Part shown: in pieces, positions 51,734 through 61,443 of the stretch
Layout of the letters: every line of letters begins with the position of its first letter
Numbering within the stretch: the stretch's first letter is position 1
NCBI RefSeq assembly: GCF_052114605.1
Contig: NZ_JBFRFB010000002.1
Coordinates: 434,001 to 498,000 of the forward strand
Length of the DNA stretch: 64,000 nucleotides
Direction of reading: 5' to 3'
Origin: Microvirga sp052114605
GTDB lineage: Bacteria > Pseudomonadota > Alphaproteobacteria > Rhizobiales > Beijerinckiaceae
Translations under genes and position numbers: made by a program
Notes under the pieces: generated by a model
The model's input: the letters and a program-made list of their open reading frames with translations, nothing else
The model's database searches: none
Told to the model about the DNA's origin: nothing

Positions 51734-52675
51734 TCAGGAGCGAGGGCGGCCGCGCTTTCTTAAGTTCCGCCGGGCCAGCGCGGCCAAGAATTGAATGCGC
51801 AATCTAAAAAGGAGATGTGAGAGCCGGTTGCCTTTCGGCGGGATTGCTCCCGCCTCGGCAAAGCGCACCAGGTCTCGTCTGAATTCCTGCCATTGTCCTC
51901 TGCTCTTTAAGAATTGAACCCCTTCCTGCTTTTCATGATGTTCGGCCCATTTGTGGAGGTGGGTATCATCGACATGGGACACCAAATGTCCGTTCGGATT
52001 CCTCAGCAGGTCAGCTATCGGGAGAATGTCGTCAGGAGATGATTTATTCTCATGCTCCCGGCGCAAATGCCAAGCCAGCATATCCGCCGCTTGAAGCGGC
52101 GGAAGCAGTTTGTCGTTCTCGAAGCTAGGAACGCCGCTGATTAGATTCCGGGCTCTGCGGGGGATGTTTCGCTTCATCTGGTGGAATAAGAGCGCCATGT
52201 CTGCGCTCACGCCGTCTTGTTCGTCAAAGATATATTCGATTCGAGTCCTAGCTTTGATCTCTGCGACGTAGCGCGCAACGCCGGATATCACGCTGAAGCA
52301 GCAGATGAAGTGCGGGCTTCCCAGACCGCGAGGGGAAACCGGGGTAAGAACGCGAAAGTGCTCGCCGCGATTGATCGTAAACTGGAAAGACAGGGGCTCG
52401 AAATGATTAATGACGCGCGCCAAACCTTTCAGCTTCTGATCGCGTGCCTCCTTCGTCCATCCTTTGAACTCACCGCGCAGGTTGTTCGCTTCCACCATTC
52501 GTAAGTACGCGATCGAAGGCAGCGCCTGTAGCTCCTCCCGCCATGCCTCGGAAAAGAGCTGCCATCTATCGGTTCGGTTGAGATAGCCGGCCATGAACAG
52601 CCGCTTGTCTCCCTTGTCACTGGCTGAGTCGTCACAGAACGCCTGAAGGAGGATAGGGCTTCGTCTTCCCCACAT
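51734..52675 (-). CDS. DUF3800 protein
   Basis: A 313-residue DUF3800 protein. It shows LLQAFCDDSASDKGDKR and FMAGYLN at the start, IEYIFDEQDG in the middle, and KLLPPLQAADMLAWHLRRE. These acidic blocks are those of the family, which has a predicted RNase H-like fold and so may be a nuclease. It begins 2 bases after the stop of the large NTPase gene, on the same strand, so both are made from one mRNA. DUF3800 proteins are frequent in defence islands. The role here, as effector or accessory to the NTPase, is inferred. Confidence 0.85.
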   Translation of the reverse strand: MWGRRSPILLQAFCDDSASDKGDKRLFMAGYLNRTDRWQLFSEAWREELQALPSIAYLRMVEANNLRGEFKGWTKEARDQKLKGLARVINHFEPLSFQFTINRGEHFRVLTPVSPRGLGSPHFICCFSVISGVARYVAEIKARTRIEYIFDEQDGVSADMALLFHQMKRNIPRRARNLISGVPSFENDKLLPPLQAADMLAWHLRREHENKSSPDDILPIADLLRNPNGHLVSHVDDTHLHKWAEHHEKQEGVQFLKSRGQWQEFRRDLVRFAEAGAIPPKGNRLSHLLFRLRIQFLAALARRNLRKRGRPRS

Positions 52676-52677
52676 AT

Positions 52678-55600
52678 CTACGCAGCTCTTTTTAAGAGGT
52701 CTATGCCGATGACCGTGATCTCATCTACGCCCGGAAATTCCTGCGCAATCTCTTCCCAACGATTCTGAAGCGCTGCAATCAGACCTTCAAAATCAACCCG
52801 GTTGGCTCCACCCGGAATATCCCAACCAGCCTTGCCCATGCGTACCAGAACGAAAACGCCGCGTGCCGACCTGTTGTCGCGCAGATAATCGCCGCAAAGC
52901 TGGTTCTCCAACCGCTCGAAAAGTTCGGGCCCAGTCCACTTGTCGGCCAGCTTCAACTCGGCCGGCACGGGTGCATCAAATCCCATCCCGTGGAACCTGA
53001 TGTCAGGCTTCTTGGCATCTGCTAACTCCTCCTCTTGCGAGACGGAATAGCGAGCGGACGCCTTTTCACGAAGCTCACGCCCGATATATTTCCGCATATC
53101 CGTTTCAAGCGTCGCACCTGCTTTGAGTATTGCCGCGATGCTGCTGTCCCCGTTCTCAAGATCATCTTTCAAGTCGAGGAACCGCATCACCGCAAGCTCC
53201 GCCAGCTCTCGGTGATTGGCCGGCGTTCGTTCCAGCTTGTCATGGAAGTCTCGGACCTGTGCAGGCATCCACGGCGCGATGTCCGAGTCCTGCTCGGCCT
53301 TCACCTTTGCCAAGTGGGCGCACCATGGACGGGATTCCACCTCCGGATGGGATTGCGATATTTCTTGCAGGGCCAGGAAGGCTTCCTTGCCGGGAATCTT
53401 GTTCAGCAGATCAAATAGCCCGTTCCTTGAGTCCTGCGCATTGTCGCGCAAGCCTGGTGAATAGACGCCCTTGCCGGCGCGATCGATGTCCTCGCTTCGC
53501 CGGATATGACCATGCATCAGCAGGTAGAGAGTCTTCAAATGTCGGGGTGTTTGATATCCGGTCCTGGTGCTGGACGCGCTTCTGCGGCCGCCCCATAGGT
53601 TTGTTACAAAGCTCATCGCGAATTCTGTTCGCGCCTCGCCCTGCGGCAATTCTTCAAAATAGGCTACAAGGTCGGGAATTGCGGCTTCAGGATCGACGCC
53701 TACCCATACGGCGTACCAGTGAGCCACATGCTGCGGGATTTGTACCGACCGGACTTTTTGCGGCGCGAGCGCGGCTATTTCCTCTTCGGACAGTGCCGAT
53801 CCCTGCAAAATCTTGAGGAGCTTGCCCAACGTGGCTGCGTTCGCAGGCTCGGATTCCTTCAGCAGATTTGCGATGTGCGGGCCGAGGGTGGCCCAGCTCC
53901 ATTCACCGGACCAGCTAACGTCACTGAGGACGTAATGATCCTCCTTCTCAGGTGTTGCTTTCGAAAGCTCGAAGCGAATCTCCTGAAGAAGGAAATCTGT
54001 GACGGTGCTCGTATGCGCCTCGAAGAGCTTGGGAAACCAGGTTGGGAAACCGTTCAATTCGAACGAGGCATATCGGCAGGCGAGTTCGATGTCTGCTTCG
54101 CTGAGGCTTTGCGCCCAATTTGGTGTCTCTTGCGCTTCGATTTCGAGTCCGGCCAAGCCCAGAATTACCGACATTGGTGTCGAGTTTTCTGGTGCGCCTT
54201 CCGAACGAATAGTCGGTCTCTCACGCCGCCAATAAGCAACAATTCCGTCACGGAACGCTTGCGCGATATCCTTGCCGAACTCGGCTTCTAAGTTTCTCCA
54301 GTTGCCATGGGTCCACCGGCCGGAGCGATCGCTATCGCGGCGCATCCGGTCGTGAAGGTAGGTTAGGCCGTTGAAGACATAGCCAGGTTTGGTCAGACTT
54401 GGGTCGTGCAGTTTGTCGAGATTTTCGCTCAAATACTTTTTTGAGTCTGCGAGATTCTTTTCCTCGTTTCGCTTTCTTTCTTCGGAGCGTCTCTTCCACT
54501 GCGCTTCCTGGCGTTTCCAGGTGCGGGCGTCTTTTCCTTGTGCCGGCGGATTGAGGAACTTGTCCAACTCATCCGACAACTCCGTGTTGCCGGAGACGAG
54601 TCGCTTGAGCTTTTCACGCCACAAACGCGGCCGGTCGTTCGTGATGTAGAGTCTAAAAGCCAACGACAGCGCGACAAGCTTGTCGTCTTGGAAGGGCTGA
54701 GTTGCAATTTGCTCGGAGACATAGTCGAAATCCTCCGCGCCAAAGCGCCAGAACGGCCCCATGACAAAAACTGGCCAGAAATCGGTAAGCCGTTCGTTGC
54801 GTTTTTCTCGCCGTTCTCTCGCAAGATTAATCCCATACCAAAACAGAGCCCTATTCAGTTCCCGCCACTCTGGCACAAGGGTTGAGAACTTCGTTTTCGC
54901 ATCGTTGAGTTCGATGTCGAGATAGTGACGTCCCATTCCGAACTTATCGAGGACGGCCAGCACGGCGGCTTGCAGTGACACTGAATGGCGGGCCTCAATG
55001 AGACGCTCGGCCGCCTGGGATGCGGGCGTCATCAACCAAGTAAATTTCTGCGATATCTCGCAAAAACGTCTCTCGATCACTGGGGGTGTGTTGAGCAATT
55101 GATCAAAGCCGATAAGCAACTCGGGCAGTTGATCGAGGCCGGCGGCCTGAACGAAGGTGCTCACAGCGTCAGAAAGGCGATCGACGCTGTATCGCTCTTT
55201 CTCTTCCGTTTTGCCCAAGGACTCAAGCAGCCACTTGATCGTGTCCGGTGTCGGAGCGGTTTCCTTCGTCAATTCGGCAAGCCAGTCGCGATCCAGTTCT
55301 GCCGCTTCTACGAGAAAACTGTTGCGGATGTCTTCTTGATCCTGCCCGGACCCAACTGCCCGAACTGCTCTAAACGCGGCAATGCGAGTGTACTGTGAAG
55401 TGGAAGGTGAAAGCGCGATCTGCTTTGCCTCGGGCAATGCACCGGAAAGCTGGCCCAGCCAGACCATTCGGAGAAGAAAAGCCTTCAGTTCTTCATCGGT
55501 CGCATACTTGGCTAGAAGGCTGCGCACATCCTCGGTCAGATCGGGATCAGAGAAGCGTTGTACAGCCGCATAGTCGGTCATCGAGCGGCCGGATGTTCCG

Positions 55601-57006
55601 CTCGCCAGTTGTTCGCAGACTTCGTGGAGAATGAGCCTTCGCGTCTCCAACGGTAGCTGGCTCGGATCGCCCCCTTCAAAAACCACCTCAGGGGCAACTT
55701 TTTGCAACCTCTCTCGGATCTTGGGATCGAGAATTGCCAGCCAGGGCAAGATTGGGCAGAGCGTGGGGACGATGATGTCCAGCCCGTACTGATTGGTGAA
55801 GAAGAGGGCTTCGATCTTTCGTCTCGAGGTTTCTCGGCCCAACAGCTCAGCGAACCATTCGGCCGCGAGATACTCGCGGACGGAGCGATGATGGAAGCGC
55901 ACTGTTCCATAGATTGCTTCGTCGAATATCGGGCGGGACAGCAGCGTTGAGCGTTCTCTGTCGTCCCAATCAGGAAGCACGTCGTGGAGAGCGATGCCTT
56001 TCGAATTTTCGGCCCCATCCGGAACTCGAATAGCCGAGTCTTGCGCCAAGGTGGTCGCTGCGGCTATCAGTCTTGCTCCTTGCAGAGCCTTTTGGGGAGC
56101 TAGCGGGTATACATCGACGCGCTCCTGATCTCTCTCCTGGAGACGCCGCGATATGCTGTTGCGCATGATTTCCAGGCGGCTTCCGATGCGGCCCTGATCA
56201 AGCCAGAATTCCGTCAGCTCCATCAAATCCTGTGGTCTTGAGGTGAAGGACCATGCATCGGCGCGCTCGATGGCCTCAATGAAGGCTTTGGTGTCATTAA
56301 TGCCACGGGCATTCGCAAATGCCTCGATTTGAGCACGAGACAGGTCGTCCAACGTGACGATCTTAAAGACGGGCTGGGACTTTTCTGCCGGTCTATCCGA
56401 AGTCTCAACAGCGTCTTCGATCGTGTCGTCGATGTCGGAAGCCGCGTCTTCCTTCGCCGTCGTCGTGGCAGGTGTGAAAGGCAGGTGAGTGACGCAAAGC
56501 GCAAGATCCGTCTTGGGGCGCCACGCATTGGTGCGCCCGGTGACAACTATGTGCGAGCGATCCTTCGCCGTTGCGATCCGCCTTCCCAGCTTCTTAATTG
56601 CGAGCGCGAAGTCTCCCGGATTGCGTAAGCGCGCCTCATCGACGGAGTCCAGCAGAAGCCAGCCCTCATCATTCGATGCCAGCCACGTCTCGAATTCTTC
56701 GAAAGTACCGACCTCGAATCCGTCCTCGAAATCATTGGGTACGTGTTCGAGACGGATAAAAAACGCAAACTTGCCTTGGGCACGTAGATCAATGGCGATA
56801 TTCCGAATTTCAGCAGTTTTACCTGAACCGGCTTCCGACAGGATAATGACGCGGTACCGCTCAACCAAGTCCGACCAAGAAAGCCGATCACCGACACGAA
56901 ACGCGTGACTTAGGTCGAGCTCATCGTCCTCGTTGGCGTACTTGGATAGCTCGTGAAATGTGCGGTTCAGCTCTATAAACTGATATTCGGAGGCGCTTTC
57001 AGTCAT
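52678..57006 (-). CDS. Large STAND/NACHT-like NTPase with C-terminal PD-(D/E)XK motif
   Basis: A 1442-residue protein. Near the N-terminus is a P-loop NTPase: Walker A SEAGSGKT at 57-64, Walker B LLLDSVDEA at 117-125 and a sensor-like IVVTGRTNAWRP at 153-164, the layout of NACHT/STAND proteins. A long helical middle (about 250-1300) looks like repeats that sense a ligand. The last 110 residues contain PD at 1334-1335 and ELK at 1350-1352 followed by a conserved QLCGDYL. This is the pattern of a restriction-nuclease fold. Known Avs proteins of comparable size carry their nuclease at the other end. The protein is likely an anti-phage sensor and effector, paired with DUF3800. Confidence 0.8.
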   Translation of the reverse strand: MTESASEYQFIELNRTFHELSKYANEDDELDLSHAFRVGDRLSWSDLVERYRVIILSEAGSGKTAEIRNIAIDLRAQGKFAFFIRLEHVPNDFEDGFEVGTFEEFETWLASNDEGWLLLDSVDEARLRNPGDFALAIKKLGRRIATAKDRSHIVVTGRTNAWRPKTDLALCVTHLPFTPATTTAKEDAASDIDDTIEDAVETSDRPAEKSQPVFKIVTLDDLSRAQIEAFANARGINDTKAFIEAIERADAWSFTSRPQDLMELTEFWLDQGRIGSRLEIMRNSISRRLQERDQERVDVYPLAPQKALQGARLIAAATTLAQDSAIRVPDGAENSKGIALHDVLPDWDDRERSTLLSRPIFDEAIYGTVRFHHRSVREYLAAEWFAELLGRETSRRKIEALFFTNQYGLDIIVPTLCPILPWLAILDPKIRERLQKVAPEVVFEGGDPSQLPLETRRLILHEVCEQLASGTSGRSMTDYAAVQRFSDPDLTEDVRSLLAKYATDEELKAFLLRMVWLGQLSGALPEAKQIALSPSTSQYTRIAAFRAVRAVGSGQDQEDIRNSFLVEAAELDRDWLAELTKETAPTPDTIKWLLESLGKTEEKERYSVDRLSDAVSTFVQAAGLDQLPELLIGFDQLLNTPPVIERRFCEISQKFTWLMTPASQAAERLIEARHSVSLQAAVLAVLDKFGMGRHYLDIELNDAKTKFSTLVPEWRELNRALFWYGINLARERREKRNERLTDFWPVFVMGPFWRFGAEDFDYVSEQIATQPFQDDKLVALSLAFRLYITNDRPRLWREKLKRLVSGNTELSDELDKFLNPPAQGKDARTWKRQEAQWKRRSEERKRNEEKNLADSKKYLSENLDKLHDPSLTKPGYVFNGLTYLHDRMRRDSDRSGRWTHGNWRNLEAEFGKDIAQAFRDGIVAYWRRERPTIRSEGAPENSTPMSVILGLAGLEIEAQETPNWAQSLSEADIELACRYASFELNGFPTWFPKLFEAHTSTVTDFLLQEIRFELSKATPEKEDHYVLSDVSWSGEWSWATLGPHIANLLKESEPANAATLGKLLKILQGSALSEEEIAALAPQKVRSVQIPQHVAHWYAVWVGVDPEAAIPDLVAYFEELPQGEARTEFAMSFVTNLWGGRRSASSTRTGYQTPRHLKTLYLLMHGHIRRSEDIDRAGKGVYSPGLRDNAQDSRNGLFDLLNKIPGKEAFLALQEISQSHPEVESRPWCAHLAKVKAEQDSDIAPWMPAQVRDFHDKLERTPANHRELAELAVMRFLDLKDDLENGDSSIAAILKAGATLETDMRKYIGRELREKASARYSVSQEEELADAKKPDIRFHGMGFDAPVPAELKLADKWTGPELFERLENQLCGDYLRDNRSARGVFVLVRMGKAGWDIPGGANRVDFEGLIAALQNRWEEIAQEFPGVDEITVIGIDLLKRAA

Positions 57007-57409
57007 CTTATTCCATTTGGGATGCGGGGTGACATCTTACTATCATGCACAGAGGAACAAGAGAAGAACACCCCAACCGCACGATGCTTCTCATGCCGCT
57101 GAGCCGGCCTGTCAGCGGAATCCGACAGGTCGCCCCAAAATGTTCATAGGGAAGGTGGCGGCCCTCAACGTAGGCAATCGCCCTCGCGTACGTGCTGTCT
57201 CTCGCCAACGTCATGATGAGCGACAGGCCGTAAGGCCATCAGCTACACGCCCCTGAAGAGGCGTCGAAGCTTCACCTTTACGCTCGGAATGTCATATTTG
57301 CCTGATCAGAGTATGAAAGCTGTCAGTCCGCTGTCGGCCCCATTTCGGTCGTTCAATGCGACGCATTCCGATGGCCGCTCATGACAAAGCCGCCCTCAAG
57401 AAGGGCCCT
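57007..57409. other. Non-coding gap upstream of the large NTPase
   Basis: About 400 bases. It should hold the NTPase promoter, which I cannot pinpoint. A small inverted repeat (CCTGTC ... GACAGG near 57107-57128) is present. No gene is seen. Confidence 0.4.
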
Positions 57410-57727
57410 TCACACAGCGCCCGTGATCGAACTTGACCAAAGCGTGAAGATCAAGGGGGTCACCAAGCAAGTATATGCCGTGGCTACGGCAGGCTGAATC
57501 CTCTCGGGCAATGGTTTCGGCGCCTCACGCAGACCGGACCGTGCCGCAGCATAGAACGCTAGCACGAGAGCGGAACAGAGCGGCAGCATCACCATTGGCG
57601 TGCCGACGCCCAAAACGGCGAACGCGAAGAGGCCGAGCGTTGTGACACCGACAAATGAGATGAATTTCAGATGGCTCTTTCCGCATCGCATTCCCATCTG
57701 AATGATCTTCTTGATTCCAGATATCAT
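57410..57727 (-). CDS. Small membrane protein, unknown
   Basis: A 105-residue protein with three hydrophobic stretches (FISFVGVTTLGLFAFAVLGV, PMVMLPLCSALVLAFYAA and a C-terminal TCLVTPLIFTLW). ATGGAG stands well placed before the ATG. No family is recognised. It lies alone between the NTPase pair and the broken recombinase of island B. A membrane protein beside a defence pair could be part of it, but nothing shows that. Confidence 0.6.
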   Translation of the reverse strand: MISGIKKIIQMGMRCGKSHLKFISFVGVTTLGLFAFAVLGVGTPMVMLPLCSALVLAFYAAARSGLREAPKPLPERIQPAVATAYTCLVTPLIFTLWSSSITGAV

Positions 57728-57807
57728 TGATCAAACTCCATCTAACGAACAAAAAGCGACGCTATAAATATAACAATACCGAGACATAAAATCCTAGCTT
57801 CAGATAG

Positions 57808-59475
57808 CTAGTGAACTCCAACCCAGGCATCTTTCTCATCGCCCAAGAGTAAGTCATACAGGGTCATCTCCGGTGGCTGGACCCCGGCCAGGATCTGTGC
57901 GGTAAGAGGCCTCGGCAGGAAGGCCAGGGTGATCACCCGCGCGATGTAGCGCTCGTCGCTGTCATAGGCCTGCGCGATCTCACGCATGGTGGCATAGCGG
58001 CGGTCCAGCAGGTCACGCCACCAGCGATGAGCTTGGCCCAGGGCCTTCAAAAGCGTCGGATCCGGTTCAGGGATCGAGGCGCTCTGCCCTTCCAGGATCA
58101 ATTTTGTCTCCACCCCGCGACGACGCAACGCGATTGGTCGGGTGAGAACGAGTGTCGCCCCGGTCTGATCTGCTGCGCCTCTCAGCGCATCCGGCTTGAG
58201 CGTAAGCTCGGCCTTGCTTGGAGCAACAACAATCCGCTCGACAAGGGTCAGAAGCGTGTCGCGCTTCGTCGCCGGTTCCGGACCGTCGAGCCGGCTCACC
58301 ATCTGCTCCGCACGTGCCGTCACAGCACGTTGTTCATCCATCGTTGCATCGGCTGGAAGCAATGACCCATTGAGCCAGTCCCTATTTTGCAAGACCTCTA
58401 ACAGAATGGAGAGAACAACGCCTTCGACCTCCGACGCCGCCAGACGGAGTCCGAGATTTGTGCCTGCCGCCTCTCGTTGTCACCGGGGCCTCAGGCGGGA
58501 GGCGCTGATATAGTAGCGATAGCGCACCCCCTGCTTGACGGCATGGGTCGAGAGCAGGGCTTCACCGTTCTGGTCGAACAGAAGCTCAGAGAGAAGGTTC
58601 GGGCTTTTGGCACGGGCTCGTAGCCGCTGGCCTTGCAGATTAGCCACTAGTACGCCTTGCACCTGATCCCAGAGGGGCGGCGCGATGATGGCCGGGTGTT
58701 GGCCCTCATATACCTGCCTCTTGTGGCGGATACGCCCTGCGTAGAGCGGATTGTTCAGGATCCCGTAGAGATGTCCGCGAGCGAAGGCCTGCCCGCCCGA
58801 GGACCCGATCGTGCCGGTTCTAAGCTTCGTACGCAACCCACGGCGATCGAGTTCGGCCTTCAAAGCATCGACCGAACGCAGGTCGAGGTAGAGATTATAG
58901 ATGATCCGTATGGTCTCAGCTTCAGCCTCGTTGATGACGAGCGTCCGGCCTGCCGCCTCATAACCGATCGGTACAAAGCCACCCATCCAGAGGCCCTTCC
59001 TCTTCGAAGCCGCGATCTTGTCCCGAATGCGCTCCCCCGTGACCTCGCGCTCGAATTGAGCAAAGGACAGGAGCACGTTGAGGGTCAGGCGTCCCATGCT
59101 GGTGGTGGTGTTGAAGGCCTGCGTCACAGAGACGAAGCTCGCGCCGCTCTTGTCGAAGACCTCGACGATCTTGGCAAAATCGGTGAGCGATCGTGTCAGG
59201 CGATCGACCTTGTAGACGACGACCACATCGATCTGCCCTGAGGCGATATCGGCCAGGAGTTTGCTGAGCCCGGGGCGCTCCATACTGCCACCGGAATAGC
59301 CGCCGTCATCGTAGCGGGCCGGCACGATCTGCCAGCCCTCGTGTTTCTGGCTCGTAGTGAAGGCTTCGCAAGCCTCTCGCTGAGCATCGAGCGAGTTGAA
59401 GTCCTGTTCGAGCCCCTCCTCACTTGATTTGCGCGTGTAGATCGCACAGCGCGTCCGGCGCTTCGGTTCAAACAT
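57808..59475 (-). pseudogene. Large serine recombinase (island B), interrupted by one in-frame UGA
   Basis: The frame opens MFEPKRRTRCAIYTRKSSEE with nucleophile Ser17 and the full resolvase and recombinase domains, closely like the enzyme at 8226. After YRYYISASRLRPR comes TGA at 58480-58482. The same frame then continues without another stop (QREAAGTNLGLRLAASEVEG, then VVLSILLEVLQNRDW) through the usual C-terminal part to 57808. So a single nonsense codon, not a frameshift, splits a protein of 555 codons. The N-terminal 331 residues keep the catalytic domain. It overlaps the DUF2924 stop by 8 bases. Confidence 0.85.
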
Positions 59476-59998
59476 GGTTGACCTCCGGGGCGTCGGCGTG
59501 ACCTTTCTTCTTGCGATGCTGTGAGAACTTATCCTTCGTCTTAATGCCGCTTTTCTTCAGGCCGAAGAAGACCCAGCCATTCCAGCGAGTGCCCGTGATC
59601 CGATGCGCAATCTCGGACAGAGAACGATAACACACTCCCTGCCAGACATAGCCTTCCTTCACCACGGCGACCTCATGCACCCGGCCCTGCCATTCCCGCA
59701 CCAACCGCGTGCCTGACCTTAATTTACGATTAGGCTTGGGAGGAGGTGCTTGACCATTTGGGACGATCTGGGCAACCAGCTGATCGAGCTGCTTTCGTGC
59801 CGCCCGATCGAGTCCACCGAGGATTTTCTCCTCAGTGGCATGTATCACCGCCTTCCGTGCAAGCGCGAGCCGCATGAACTTCGGCAATGGGACACCTCTC
59901 AGCACGAGGAACTTCACCTTGAGCTCATCAAGCTCCATCGTGGCGATGCGCGCGCTTTCAAGAGCGAGCGCATCGCGGGTTTTGTCGGAGACGGCCAT
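59468..59998 (-). CDS. DUF2924 protein (island B)
   Basis: A 176-residue DUF2924 protein, homologous to that at 10010: MELDELKVKFLVLRGVPLPK, RSGTRLVREWQGRVHEVAVV, and YRSLSEIAHRITGTRWNGWV with FFGLK at the end. It overlaps the recombinase by 8 bases. DUF3489 ends only 2 bases before its start, so here the genes DUF3489, DUF2924 and recombinase form one compact operon. In island A the same junction has opened and holds 10 kb of cargo. Confidence 0.88.
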   Translation of the reverse strand: MAVSDKTRDALALESARIATMELDELKVKFLVLRGVPLPKFMRLALARKAVIHATEEKILGGLDRAARKQLDQLVAQIVPNGQAPPPKPNRKLRSGTRLVREWQGRVHEVAVVKEGYVWQGVCYRSLSEIAHRITGTRWNGWVFFGLKKSGIKTKDKFSQHRKKKGHADAPEVNHV

Positions 59999-60000
59999 CC

Positions 60001-60594
60001 TTACGCCGCTACCACCTCAACCTGAGGGGCGCTGCCTACCGGATCACTTGCGATTCGATAGACCGTCTTTCCCTCTTGCGTTTGTGACCTACTCAGAACA
60101 TGGCCCTGCTTGCGCAGACCGGTCAGAGCCGCACGTGTCGTATGCGGCAGCCACCCGGTGGCAGAGATGAGATCATCGAGGGTTGCGCCCTGATCACGCT
60201 GGAGCAGCGAGATGACAGTTGCCTTCTTCGAGCCTGCTCGCGGCGCCGTCTCGCCCAACGGCTGGGGTAGTTTATGATCGGCGGCCGGGATCGGGGTGAT
60301 CGGGGCGCTCAGTGTTGCTTCAGTCTCGGTATCCGGATCGATCCCGATCGCTTGGAGGCCGGTTGCAGTAATCCTGAGCCCGATCCGGTTTTCCATCTCA
60401 TCGCTACGCCAGGAGGGCTGATCAAGATCGACTGGTGTTTCCTCCGTCAACCCACAGTTCAGCAGCTTCTCAGCCGTGGTCTTGAGGGCGCTTCCTTTCA
60501 GGCGAGCGCCGAGATCAAGCAATCCGTCATCGCGCTGAGATGCTGCCGAGAGCAGCAGGATATGCGTATCGGTCAGTTTCAGCATCCGTGTCAT
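60001..60594 (-). CDS. DUF3489 protein (island B)
   Basis: A 197-residue DUF3489 protein, a paralogue of that at 20646: LKLTDTHILLLSAASQRDDG at the N-terminus and KKATVISLLQRDQGATLDD, ISATGWLPHTTRAALTGLRK and KTVYRI in the C-terminal winged-helix-like domain. It ends 2 bases before DUF2924 begins. It is a probable DNA-binding regulator of the island or of the recombinase. Confidence 0.88.
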   Translation of the reverse strand: MTRMLKLTDTHILLLSAASQRDDGLLDLGARLKGSALKTTAEKLLNCGLTEETPVDLDQPSWRSDEMENRIGLRITATGLQAIGIDPDTETEATLSAPITPIPAADHKLPQPLGETAPRAGSKKATVISLLQRDQGATLDDLISATGWLPHTTRAALTGLRKQGHVLSRSQTQEGKTVYRIASDPVGSAPQVEVVAA

Positions 60595-60699
60595 GAGGCC
60601 ATTCTTTCCCTAAAGGCGGCATCAGTGCCGCCACGGCCTCAAGCCCCGTGTATGGGGCACATCACCTCACCTGCTTGTTCCGGCTGATGAAGCGATGGA

Positions 60700-60945
60700 T
60701 CAGCTGCCGTCTTTGCCGGCGCCTTCCTGCTTCCAACTCATGCGCTCCAGAAGCGTGACAGCTGAGAGTAGCGTCTGCGCCTCGCTGAGGTACACCTCTA
60801 GATCCAACTCCAGCGTCATGCGTACGGCTTCCGTCTCCGCTCCTCCCTCAGCGCAGGTGAGCGCTCCCCTCGCAACGGCCGCTGCCTTGTCAAGCCGATG
60901 TCTGGCAGCCCGTAAGCTCTCGGTGATGGTGAGTGTGCTGCCCAT
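60700..60945 (-). CDS. Small conserved island protein (island B)
   Basis: An 81-residue acidic protein, the paralogue of 21327-21560. Shared blocks are LTIT, KAAAVARGALTCAEGG, EAVR and the following LELDLEVYLSEAQTL. No family is recognised. It lies between DUF3489 and the XRE gene as in island A. Confidence 0.7.
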   Translation of the reverse strand: MGSTLTITESLRAARHRLDKAAAVARGALTCAEGGAETEAVRMTLELDLEVYLSEAQTLLSAVTLLERMSWKQEGAGKDGS

Positions 60946-60969
60946 ATCTGTCTCCGCGTCGTTGACGGC

Positions 60970-61065
60970 CCCATGAATGCGTGCCGTGCGGACGAAGTCG
61001 AGCGGAATGAGAGCAAGAACAGTACGTTGTTCCGGCCTCTTTTGTCCTGTTGTGATCAGGGACCA
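60970..61065 (-). other. Conserved non-coding segment (island B copy)
   Basis: Counterpart of 21585-21680, with AATGCGTG, AAGTCGA, GGAATGAGAGCAAGAA and TTGTCCTG in the same order. It may hold the promoter of the DUF3489 operon or a small RNA. Confidence 0.5.
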
Positions 61066-61074
61066 CTAAGGCGG

Positions 61075-61320
61075 TTATTTCCTCGGCGTCTTCATCAGCT
61101 CGTCGAGCACCGCGTGCGGATCAAAGCCGATGATCTCGGCCAATTCCAGCAGCTCCACGACATCGATGCGACGCTGCCCGTTTTCCATGTTCGTGATCAG
61201 CGGCTGGTACTTGCCCAATGCCTCCGCGACCTCAACCTGCTTCAAACCGGAATCCAGCCTGTACTGGGCCAGGAGTTCGGCCAGACGCTGATGACGGCGG
61301 GAACGATGGTGCGAGGGCAT
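61075..61320 (-). CDS. XRE repressor (island B)
   Basis: An 81-residue helix-turn-helix protein, equal in length to that at 21687 and alike throughout (RSRRHQRLAELLAQYRLDSG, LGKYQPLITNMENGQRRIDV, ELLELAEIIGFDPHAVLDEL). It is transcribed away from the nuclease at 61444. The shared promoter contains the same two-part site as in island A, so both repressors may recognise each other's operators. Confidence 0.9.
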   Translation of the reverse strand: MPSHHRSRRHQRLAELLAQYRLDSGLKQVEVAEALGKYQPLITNMENGQRRIDVVELLELAEIIGFDPHAVLDELMKTPRK

Positions 61321-61355
61321 GGGCAGCCGGAACGAGGGAAACCGGCCTGCTGCCT

Positions 61356-61398
61356 ATGCGCATGGTTTTCATATACAAAAATTAAATATTCGATATTT
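61356..61398. promoter_or_regulatory. Two-part operator in divergent promoter (island B)
   Basis: ATGCGCAT at 61356-61363 and AAATATTCGATATTT at 61384-61398, the latter a 6-bp inverted repeat around TCG. The spacing equals that at 21969-22011. Confidence 0.6.
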
Positions 61399-61443
61399 GC
61401 ATATTACACTGGACTGTATGCCTCGTCGAAGCGACAAGAGCTC

